From: Syngnathus acus
Lineage: Eukaryota > Chordata > Actinopteri > Syngnathiformes > Syngnathidae
Assembly: GCF_901709675.1 (NCBI RefSeq)
Contig: NC_051103.1
Span: forward strand, 8,169,501 to 8,233,500
Direction of reading: 5' to 3'
DNA: 64,000 bases
Below the pieces are notes generated by a model. It did no database searches. It was not told where the DNA came from and saw nothing but the letters and a program-made list of their open reading frames with translations. Both the position numbers and the translations under genes were made by a program. Of the stretch, positions 1 to 10,649 are shown in pieces (positions within the stretch are counted from its first letter, which is position 1; every line of letters begins with the position of its first letter).

Positions 1-1030
1 ACATATTCACCAACTGATTACAGGTTTATTAGCAATAAATATTTTTGCACCCTTTGTGTCTGCTGTGCAGTTGTACCATTTTTAGAAAGGCACCAAATGA
101 AATAGGCTCAACACTTGTATTTTTGTTTCTTATAGGGTGGTGGAAACTTGTATGATATTGCTCATTTGACTTGACATCCCCGTTTTACAAAATCCTGACC
201 TCATTTCAAATTGTGTGTGTATGGGGCTGCTCAAATCCTGATTCAGTTACTGGTTTTCGCACAAACGTCTATTTTATTGTGGAGGGCGCATCAGGATATT
301 GAAGATGTATGAGCCAACTTGACGTTGCGGTCATCAGCGTTCCAGGAAAGGTCCTAATTCTTTTTAATTTGGTCAAAATAGATGGAGTCTTGAGGGAGAT
401 GCGGGGTGGACGTGTTTTGCAGCTGGACGTTTAAAACGTGACCATCGGGGTAAGTTTGAGCAGCTTTGTCACTTGAGCGTTCCGTTCCCTCCGTCTTTGT
501 TTCGGGCGGGCGGGCCTTGCCCAGCCATCCAGATACGTGCAATGCTCTGAAACACGTTGCTAAACTCTATGAACAATAACACGGAATCTCACCAGTAACG
601 CGTGTCGTGGGCTTTGTATAGCTCATAGAAGTCAAATATCCGAAGTTCATACGCATTTATAGGCACTTTTTAATTGGGTCGAAGTATTTAGCAATAACTT
701 AAGTCGTATGAGGCCAACGTTTCAAATATTTTGCCATTCCTCGTCATAATGAAGTTACCCAGCACAGTGACTTAACGTTAAACGGTTTCGTAATAAAAGT
801 AGGCATTTGAGAAAAATGATCAAGCTCAGTCCTAGCCACGATTAGCCGAAATTATTATTGGTCACTGTGAATCGCTCTTATTGGCAAAATGGTGATTTGT
901 ACTTTGTGATATTCTGTTATTATTCCAAACAAATTAAAAGTGACGATTAGTAGCCGGGCCTAGCCAGCTAACGTTAGCGGCGGCTAAGCAGTAGCTTTCG
1001 AGTTGGAATACCTGACCTGTCAACGTTGTT
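1..1030. other. Upstream region of the TCF20/RAI1-type gene
   Basis: No convincing coding exon is seen in this stretch; short reading frames here lack splice context. A likely untranslated first exon ends near 1031 at a good donor (GTTG|GTAAGTT), directly followed by a (GTCT)n run at about 1036-1066. The matching acceptor lies just before the start codon at 1411. The first-exon start cannot be placed from sequence alone. Confidence 0.4.
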
Positions 1031-1415
1031 GGTAAGTTGTCTGTCTGTCTGTCTGTCTGTCTGTCAGTCGCTTCTAAGCAAAGTATCATTTCAACTCGAG
1101 TCGTTCCCTATAAACATTCAGTGACGATGTCAAACGTATATCGTGTTTTTTCACTTTAAAAAACAAATCTGAAGCGATTCTCTCACGCGTCAGTTAACTG
1201 TCAATTTAACGACTCGTTAATTTTGTTCACGAGAAACATTTTGAAATCGTCTTTTGGTGACTTATTAATAAGTAGCTGTAGTGTTGAGTGAAGGTTATAG
1301 CAAAGTTCATCGAAAAAAAAACGACTGGACTTGTTTCGAAGAATCTCAATCAAATACGTTGGTGGTGAAATTGTATTGCAAAAGATGACACACCTTTGTG
1401 TGTTTTGCAGTTGCT

Positions 1416-4322
1416 ATGGAACAACCACCATGGAGCTTTGATGATCTCCAACCTCAGGACCTTTCCACCTCAAGCATTCCCAACGTGGTTGACCTGACCA
1501 GGAACGGCAGCCTGAATGTCAAGCCCTGCCATGTCCACAGCGCTGACTGGCACCCAAATTCCGGATTAGCCTCAACACGGACCACCGCATCCTCTAATTC
1601 CTCTCAGCCATCAGCGGATCAAATTCAACCGGACAATGCCTTGTCCCACACCACAGTGACCCTATCCTATGTGAGCAGTTCTCCCATTAACTCAGCATCT
1701 CAGGCTCGAACTGGTTTGCCGCCTATCTGCAAGTTCTCCCTTCTCCCTTCTTGTGAGGCTGAGAAAGGTCTTCGCGAGACCACCTCTACACTGAACCAGC
1801 ATTACTTGGAACACTGTGACACACCAGTGGACCTTGTCACTAAGGCTCCGGAGGTTGATCGACTTTGTCTACCTCAGGAGATTTGTGAACGGAATGGGAC
1901 TGTAAGTTCGAGCACGACTCGCAGAGAGGAACACGGCATTCCCGAGAGTGCAGAAACCAGTGACCGCTTGGAAAATGGCCGAGATGACAGCTGGTCAAGT
2001 TTAGGTGCGGTGTCACTCGAAACTGACATGACTGTCCTAAGGACCGGAAATTCCGAGACGCTGCTACAGGTATCGAAAAAGGAGGAACCGGTCCAGAACA
2101 AAGAGGCCGCAACAGAGCTGCGCTTTCTGACCAGGGAGTGTCAAAGCCCCCTTGAAGAGCCCTCTGCTACCTCACCGTGTCATTTGGAGGATGTGTTAAT
2201 GCTGCCCCAGGCCTCCGCCTCACCAAGCGGGGACAACTCTTTTCCAGCAGATGAGGCTGCATGGGATGGCTCCATCACAGAAGGGGCCAGCTTGGATTCG
2301 AGTGATGAAAACAGGCAGCCAAGGAGGCCAGAGCCCAAGCCTTTGATTGACCTGACGGACGATGTTTGTCCGTCAGGAATTTCAGGGGACAAAGCCGACG
2401 CTCTCACCACCCCGCACATGAACGGCAATGTCAGCGCGCCCCAGGAAAGGAAACTGCCTTTGCGTTCAAACAGAGGGGTTCGCTTACAATCGCTAGTTAT
2501 CAATATCAATTCAAGTAGTTATAAAGTATCGGGACGCGTTAACACTAACGCCGATGCTTCCAAAACTCGGGATTCGGATGCAATTAATCCAAAGAAGAAT
2601 GGCACCCTGTCGAATGGGAAAAGCAGGAGCAAAGCGAAAGCAAAACACAAAGTAGTAACCCCGCCTAGAAAAGGGCATCAATGCAAAACTATTACCTCCA
2701 ATTGTGTTGTTCATTCTAAAAAGTCCAACGGTAAGTTTACAAAGGCCATGCCAGAGGAGGTACCTTACCCTGGACATTTGCCACAGGTGAGGTCAAACTG
2801 TTCAAGTCCTGTGTTGAAAAACTCCAAAAAAGAGCCAGATCTCGTGCACTCTGATCCCCCCTCATTGGAAAAAAAGCAAGCAAGATGCTCCCCACCACCA
2901 CCAGCAGCAGCTAAAGAATCTCCAAAGAAAAGCCCGTGTTCACCAAAAGATCCGCCCAAATCCTCAGCTGCAAAGAAAAAGGTGGCGCGCACTCCCAAGA
3001 AGCGACGGAAGAAGCGTCAACCCGCACCATTTTTTCCCATCTTCGCTCCCAGGGAGCCCGAAATCAAATTGAGATATGTCCACTACAAAGAAGAAAAAAA
3101 GGACTCCAGGTACCTGCATTTCTCCCCCTTCATCCGGCTGCATGGCCAGCAGTCGTCCACGTCACAATGCAGCGTCGTCAACTACCCGGAAGAAGTGGCA
3201 ACGCAGGCCAAAAAGGGCCCAAGAGAGCAGGAGGATCACCACCACCACCACCACAGCAGCTTTCTTTCTGGAACGCTACCCAACACTTCCTGTCTCCAGC
3301 TGGGTCGGGCGTCCACTCAGGGTCAGCGGCGGGGCGCCCTCATCTGTTGCCTGTGTGCTCTCTCTGCCAATGCCATGGACTTGGGGGATCTCCATGGTCC
3401 CTACTACCCTGAAGGACAGCGGGTATCCAGACCCGAGACGTCAACACTTAGGTCCGATCTTAAAGACCGCAAGAATGACTACAGCGATTCCGATTCTTCG
3501 TCCTGTAGCGTCGGGGGCAGGGGGAAGAAACGGGCCGCCAACCAGTGGTGGCAGAAGGGCCTCCCGCCGACTGCCGCCGCCGACGACCCCGGCAGCCCGG
3601 CGGCGGCGAAACGCGCTCGTTCGCAAATGTGGCCAGCAGATGTGGAGGACTGGTACAGCGCCCCTGTGCTGCCCATGGAGCCCCGTGAGTACTGGCTTCA
3701 CGAAGACTGCGCCATCTGGTCGGCCGGCGTCTTCTTGGTGAAGGGCAGAGTCTACGGCCTGGAGGAAACTGTCAAAGTGGCCCGGCAGACGGTAAAGCAA
3801 ACAATTCCTGTGTAGAATCATCACTTGGAATCCTTTTGGATTTACTTGGGTTGAATGCATGATTTTGTTTCATAGGCAGGAAATTAGAAATTGGGCAGTG
3901 TCAAATGTTAGGTCTGCTTTTCTGCCGTAATTCTATGTGAACACAGCCCGTTTCCAAAGTGAATGGATCCAGATTTTTGTTTGTACCTGCAGATGTGCTC
4001 GGCCTGCTCTGGCCCAGGTGCAACGCTCGGCTGTTTCTTCAAAGGTTGTCCGAACAAATACCACTACAGATGTGCTCTGGAGGCAGGTAAGGTCACAGCC
4101 GCGCTTGCTTTAGGCCGACTCACCTTCTCTTCTTGTCCTCGCAGACTGCGTCCTCGTCGAAGAAAACTTTTCCATGAAGTGTAAAAAGCACAAGGTGAGT
4201 GGCAAATGCTTCCTGTCTGCAATTGATTGAACATTGCTCATTCCATCCTCCCCTAGAACAAGACACTCAAAGCCCCAGTGGGGATGCACAGCGATCCCAG
4301 GAGAAAGAGACCCTCTTGGTAA
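1416..4322 (+). CDS. TCF20/RAI1-family chromatin protein with C-terminal extended PHD finger (tcf20-like)
   Basis: Four coding exons: 1416-3791, 3993-4086, 4145-4194 and 4257-4322, all with GT-AG borders and consistent phase, giving about 861 aa. An acceptor (TTTTGCAG) just upstream fixes ATG 1416 rather than the earlier in-frame codons. The N-terminal ~500 residues are Ser/Pro/Thr-rich and look disordered. A basic stretch (KKRRKKRQ, about residue 530) precedes the family block EPEIKLRY (about 547), then a Cys pair in LICCLC with [12 protein letters not shown] (about 642). The C-terminal ePHD starts at [11 protein letters not shown] (about 758) and has [21 protein letters not shown] and EENFSMKC. 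Known family role: nuclear chromatin-binding co-regulator. It is much shorter than mammalian TCF20 or RAI1 (about 1,900 aa). The ePHD and the NKT tail favour TCF20; the SPF/DLGDL blocks favour RAI1, so it may be a fish paralogue. A six-His run lies near 3238. Confidence 0.8.
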
Positions 4323-5945
4323 AACATTTCCCCATGTGCTCTCCATAACCTCTTCAAATTTGGATACATTCAGCCATGGGTGGGATTTAAAATATTCCAC
4401 AAAAATCTCATTTTTGTTATCAAAGGTATTTTGTTGAAGTGTAAAAAGTTGTTCAGCTTTCAGCAATGACTTGAGTGCTTTTTACTGATGTTTTTGCGGT
4501 GGTACCGTACCATTTCCCTTTTGGCGTCTTTTAAAGTTCCCAAAAAGTCTTGCCCTGTTTTGTCAGCTGCTGCTTGTTCCAAACCAATTTTGCAAGTAGT
4601 CATTGTGAAATGAACGACATCCAAATGAAATGATACAGTATGCCAAATGAGACAACTTGATTAGCAAATGCCAAAAAAGGGTGCGACCAAATCCCGTCGC
4701 TCCCCGTGCAAAAGTTCCTTTCATAGATGTCCGATCATTGAGATTTTGCTGACTTTTATATAAAACATGATCATTTTGGTTTGATGATGCAACTTCTTTT
4801 TTTGTCATTGTTTCTCTTTGATGCAGATATCCATTCACCTGGCAAATTGCCCTCTGGACTATGTGAAGTGGACATCTAGCACCCATAAACCTTAACTCCT
4901 CCTTTTTGCTTGGACTCACCACTTGGTCAAAATGATTTGGTTTTTCCCCCCAAAACAACAATCAATATCTGTAATTTAAACAAAAATTGTACATAGTTGA
5001 TTATATTTGGTTCTATTTATTCATGAAGCATGTCAATGTTGCTCCTTTAGACAAAGAGACTTTTTAAGTTATTGGTAAAACCGGTTCATAACAAAAGTAG
5101 CTGCAGCAGAGGAAATGGTGAGCAGAGCCACCGCCCACGTAAGGTACCATTTCTTTCAAGAAATAGATGCATTGGATTTCTTTGAAGCAACGGAATTGTA
5201 GAAAAGTTGTGTTTGAATGTATCCTGGTTGGCAAGAAGCACTTTGCGGTGGCTGCAGTATTACTTGACCCACACCCCTTTTGCAAAGCACTTTGGAAGTG
5301 TGTCAAGGCTTCTTGGATCATTAAGGATTGGAAATCCCATTGAGGTGGAGGGGAAGGACAAAAGTCACCAATTCCCCACATCCAGTGAAAAAAAGTCAGT
5401 TTACATTGATTACATTTCAAGACTGATTTACAAGATGACGTACGTGTGGTACCTCATAAGCCTTATCTGACGTACGGGACACGCGCACACACACACACAC
5501 ACACACACACATGCTGTTTGCAGTGCAGAGCCAAATGGGATCTGCTTGGGGCAGTATTGTGCTGTGTTTAAAGAACTCACTATTTGCAACCATAGAAAAA
5601 GACGTCTTTCATTCGTGCCATGCTTGCATACATTGATTTTATTTTTTACTGTATTGTACGCTACAATACAGTGTTTAATGATGTGTGTTTGTGTCTTAGC
5701 TGTTGCGTGTGTGTGTTTATCTCAGGGCTGAATTGATTTATTATTGTGGGGTTCATGGACAGGAATTACAAAGGCCTTTTAGTTCTTGTCCAGACATTCC
5801 ATCATCTTGTATCGATCGTTTGGGTTTAACGATGGACTTTAAGTCGTGCAATTGTATTTTTTTTCCCCAGTAACTTTTTTTTTTTTACCTCCCTGCTCTC
5901 CTCTTGTAGCATTGGAGACCACTTGAGTGTCCAAAATAAATGTTT
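4323..5945 (+). other. 3' UTR of the TCF20/RAI1-type gene
   Basis: No exon follows the stop at 4320-4322. An AATAAA at 5935-5940 is the best polyadenylation signal and gives a ~1.6 kb 3' UTR. A (CA)n microsatellite lies at about 5485-5511. Short reading frames in this interval have no conserved content that I recognise. Confidence 0.5.
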
Positions 5946-6222
5946 TGTTGAACAATCATCATGTGTGTTTGGGTGCAGTGAACAGTTGATTTTATTTATT
6001 TATTTTTTTTGCTAAACTCCCAAACATTTTGATTCAACATTTTGTATCAAATTCAGTCATGGTAATTGGCTGATTTTAAGGGTGACATTTTGGAATTCTT
6101 ATTTTGATTGACCTTATGCTTTGTACTTTGGGGCTAAAGTAACAGGCAAATGAATTGCATCATTCATCTGAAAAACAAAAGGCAAAAAGAGTCCAAAGAT
6201 GAGTTCAAGAAGAATTCTCAAT

Positions 6223-6228
6223 TTTATT
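6223..6228 (-). terminator. Polyadenylation signal for sbk1
   Basis: TTTATT on the + strand reads AATAAA on the - strand. It lies about 2.26 kb beyond the sbk1 stop and only about 290 bp from the + strand signal at 5935, so the two genes converge tail to tail. Confidence 0.45.
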
Positions 6229-8483
6229 GACTAAATCGGATTCAACAGGAAGACAGTTGTATTGCAGGGACAGAAACAAGTTGGAGTGTTTGTGGCAATC
6301 TACTCACAAAAAGTCACCAAAATGAGAATGCTGGGAAATATCCCACTGGACACAAACATCGAAGCTCAACTACTACACGTGATAAGAATGAAAAGATGAA
6401 GAAAATAGGAGGATGCTCGCTCACCAGCAAACTGTTTACTTCCAGTTTGGTGTGAATCATTTCTCCTCCCACCACTAATCCTAAATGGGGAAAAAAATGG
6501 ACACTATTGCATCTAATCATGCCACACATAAGCACTAAAATGATTGTTTATCTTTCAGCCAATAATAATGGATTCAAATGTTTAGTCACGTCAGGATTGT
6601 TTCCACCTGTTATTCCCAACCGGTGAGCCTTGAGGGATTATCCAATTGACCTGAATTGGTCAGAAATGTTTATTTATTCATACTCTCTGGAAAAACCTTA
6701 ATGTCACCAAATCTACTACTTATGCTCACTTCAACCTGTGAAACTGTAATATTTGAGGGATTTTATAGTTCTTAAGCGTAGGTGTTAATTATAAAGAAAA
6801 AAAACCCGTATCAGAAAAGCATCCTTATTCATTTCTTCCCGAAATGAATGTGAACAATCTCTGCAATTATTCAAACAATATTTTTGGACATTTCTTATGA
6901 AGCTTCTGTACTGTCTATAGAGAGGAAGATGTTTAACGTTGATCAAATCCAAAATATTTGCAGCCAATGAAATCAGTATGAGATGGAAGGAAAAGGCTTC
7001 AAGTCCTCAAATACTCAGTGACGGCCTATCACAAATGTCAGACATATATATATAATAATCAACTCTTTTCATGAATGTGACACTTTTGTTTGATTCTTTT
7101 TTTCCGAGGGTAGCGTATGCTCCTTGGCTCGGTAACCACTTCCACATATGTCATGACCTTGGTCATGACCTTGGTCTTGCTCCGGTTTTGGTGATGACCA
7201 ATCAATATTGATTTGAAGTCACTGTCCCGAAATCAAACATCAGGCTTGCTACAGTTAGCGAACGGTGCTGGTTGAAGATGATGAGGTAATGCTTTTCTTA
7301 ATGTCAGTGGAAAGTGCTGCAGCGGCCGGCCGGCCGGCAGTAAACAAGGGAGCAGCTGCATGATGGGTGAAAAGAGCACAGCCGCAGTGTCTTTTGTTCT
7401 TTTGTTCCCAGTCCGATGAGGTCAGAGATTGTCACAAAACGGACTTTTTTGCATACTCGCTGGTTGATTGGGGAGCAGCTGGGATGATGACCAAAATCCA
7501 AGCACGTGGTCAAATACACAACCTTGTTAGCGTCAGCGTTTAGCATGCAGATTGATGGGGAAAGACACTAAAGATTCACTCCAAATGTAGGATCCAGTTT
7601 TTTTGTTTTCTTCTTTCAAATGGTTGGACCTTTTTTGCGGGGCAACTTCCATGCCACTGTTTGATGTGAACCATGTGACCATTTCGAAGCTCCTAAAATC
7701 CTTTTTGAGTGCTTGCTAGTCATGCTTTACGTTTTTTTTGTTCCAGTTCCTGAAAGTGGTGACGTGAATACGAGACATAAATACAAACACACGAAAACAC
7801 ACTGAATAGAAAGTCATTTTGTTTTTTGTTGGTTTTTTTTTTCATTTTAGCCCTAAAACATCAAGAGATCTTACAACAGGATGTAATGCGAAAATTGTGC
7901 TACGTCAAAAGATTCCACGACAATATGTTGTTTTTTTTTGTCTTTGTAAAGTTGCTGAGCTACTCATCATGCATTATTAACGTGAAATGTGTTTTTTTTT
8001 TTGCGGGGGCCGAGTTGAAAGTAAAGATGTCTATTTTGGGGAACGCAAGAGTGAGTAGAAAATAGTCAATATGTTAAATGATTGTAAACCATCAAACAAC
8101 AGCCAGTTGAATTTGAGCCCGAACCTTCTGACTGAAAATCACCTCCTGAATGTGTTACAAAAAAAACAGCCAGTTGATGAAACGTCATCACTTTTTCTTT
8201 CTTGGTTCTGGAGTCCAATGTACAACACTCTTCAAGTTGTTCTTTCCACTTGGGGAAAGCCCAGACGTCATGTTCCATCCTGACTTTTTTTTTTTTTGCT
8301 TTTTTTGGAACTATTGCTTTAGGAACGACGTTTTGGTCTTCTGTTGTCGACACGTGTGTACTTCCAGCACCAGCACGACAACAACGGCGTCTCGTTCTCC
8401 GTGCATGCACATCGACTGTTGATGAGTGGTTGGTAGAAGAAGAGCACACCGGTGAGACGAGCTTAACGTGGAAAATGTTGAGC
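6229..8483 (-). other. Long 3' UTR of sbk1
   Basis: No coding exon is visible between the sbk1 stop and the proposed polyadenylation signal. The interval is AT-rich with poly-T runs. It contains a tandem 12-bp repeat of TGACCTTGG type at 7151-7180 and a (GGCC)n run near 7323. Confidence 0.4.
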
Positions 8484-10020
8484 TCAAACGCAAATCTCGA
8501 TGGGTGTGGCCACGAGCATTCGGCCTCCCGGCGAGCCGTTCTCCCGCGGCATACGCTCGTAGCTATTGGTGGATGACACCGAGCTGTTGGTGGACACGGA
8601 AACAAAATGGTGGCCCCCGCCCAGTTCCATTGTGGCTGCGCCCTTGGCCGCGCCACGCTCGCCGGGCACGGGGGGCGACAATTGGGACAGAGTCTGCTGC
8701 TTCATCCGCTCCACAAGGAGTTCCTCGTCTTCCTCCCCGGATGAAGACGAAGACATGTTATGGTTGAGCTCTCCTCGTCCGTTAGCGCCGCCGCCGCCGT
8801 TGTTGTTGTTATTCTCGCCGTCCAGCATCCACGAGTGGCTGAAGTATCCAAAGACCTCTTTGACAGAGCAGCGTCGCTCCTGCTCCACCGAGAGCAAGCG
8901 GCGAAACATGCGTAGGGCCTGCTCGGTGAAGCGTCTCCACTGGGAAGGCACCGTGTTGGTCCTCCTCCTCTGCCAGCGGATGAACTCTTGGTAGAAGGAG
9001 TCCGAGGCCAGCGCCTTCTCCCATGGGAAGTTTCCCGTCAGCATGCAGAAGAGAAGCACGCCGAAAGCCCACACGTCAGTGCTGTAGTCCACGCAGAAAC
9101 CCTCGTGGCGGGATACGTCGCACAACTCTGGGGCTGTGTAAGGGATGGTGCCGCTGACCTAAAGACACAAGGGATCATTCAACGCAAACACCCCCCCCCC
9201 CCGTCAAAGCTCCGTCCCGATCGGCTACTCACTCGTTTCACTGGCGATCCGGCGCGACGGGTCATGCCGAAGTCCGACAGCTTGACTTTGCGGCACTCCC
9301 GGTCAAAGATGAGAATGTTTTCAGGTTTGATGTCCCTGTGGACCAGCTTCTTACAGTGCATGTAGTCCAAAGCAATGGCTACTTGGTGGACACAGCGCTT
9401 TGCCACTGCTTCGGGGAGACCAACCTCAAGGAGTGGAAAAGGGCAAAATCAGTGAGGTCAAGGACAACCATCGATCGCTCGCTTCTCATTTGATGTGGTA
9501 CCTGCGGAGGAATGATGTCAAAGAGGTCCCCTGCCAGCGCATATTCCTGCGCAAACACGTAGTACTCGTCCGTCTCAAATGCGATGCCAAACATGTTGAT
9601 GATAAAAGGGCAAGGAGACAAGTAGAGCGAGATGCTGTACTCCCGCAGGAACGACTTCAGCTTGGTCGTCTTCTTCTTCAAGAACTTCAGTGCCATTTTG
9701 GTTCCTTGGAGGCCAGAAAACCATCATTTGATATTAGAGTCAATATTTTGATGATGACCATAATGTTCTATTATTACCGGTCTTCCAGTTTGGAATGTAC
9801 TGTAGGTATATTTGTGTCATTCTGTGTGAAACCAACTGGGTTCCTCACCTCTGATCTTGTGGATGACCAGGTCCACCTTGCCATAGGTGCCCTTGCCCAA
9901 CTCTCGGATGATTTCGTAGTACTTATTGACTTCCAACTTTTCTAGGTTCTGGGCTGCGATCAGCTGCAGCTCATCCAGGATGTCCATGTTCGCTCGTGAT
10001 GTCAACGGAGAAGAACTCAT
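8484..10020 (-). CDS. sbk1: Serine/threonine-protein kinase SBK1 (SH3-binding domain kinase 1)
   Basis: Four coding exons on the - strand: 9849-10020, 9502-9704, 9233-9424 and 8484-9158. Phases agree and give 413 aa from ATG 10020. The kinase domain runs from about residue 30 to 300: glycine loop GKGTYGKV, the lysine in MALKFLKK, catalytic loop [15 protein letters not shown], and YTAPELC. These and the surrounding residues match SBK1 closely ([46 protein letters not shown]). The extreme C-terminus [10 protein letters not shown] closely matches the family ending (ATxIEICV), a strong identifier. The linker before it has Asn, Gly and Ser runs and is poorly conserved. Known role: a cytosolic Ser/Thr kinase related to brain development. 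SBK2 and SBK3 are alternatives but lack this tail as far as I know. Any 5' untranslated exon was not located. Confidence 0.95.
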
Positions 10021-10640
10021 GACTGCGGCTTAGGGCGATGCTGACGGAGCGAGGAACGGATGCCGAGGCGGCGGGGCGGGACAAGACAAGAGCGGCAGCA
10101 GCTACAAACTTGACGTTACTGGAGAAACATAAGCAGGGAAGAAGTCAAAAGCCCATATTGGCCGGCCAATGTGAGAGAGATTCATGGAAGATGACAGAAA
10201 TCGGAGAACATTTATTTGGTGTTTTGTAAGAAATTGCTCAATTGTTTGAGTTTTATGATGGCATGCGTTGATTCTATCTGCAGCGTAACTGTCAACTAAA
10301 CAAACGCAAAACATTTATTGCATAACCAGAAGCACAAGAGAACAGCTTCTCACTCCAAACAGGCACTCAGAATTCATACAACCGGCCAATTTTTCATCCA
10401 CACACACACACAGTGGAAATTCTCTCATCTCTCACACTGACAAGGAGAAGAACAGCTGCAATCACACAGTAAGGTAACAATAAAGCCTTATGGTCTTTTT
10501 TTTTTTTTTTTGTGCAAGTCTGACATGATCGTTTTGTTTTGTTTTGTTTTTTTTACAAAAAAAGCCATAGTCGTTGTTGTTTTTGTTTTACTAAGTGACA
10601 GACAGCATTGCTGCTATAATAATAATATATAATATAATAA
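10021..10640. other. Upstream of sbk1, no gene seen
   Basis: Just upstream of the start codon the - strand has a possible acceptor (CTAAGCCGCAG), so the sbk1 first exon may lie further right. The rest is AT-rich with poly-T runs and a TAATAA-type simple repeat near 10616-10645. Confidence 0.3.
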
Positions 10641-10649
10641 TAATAATGA

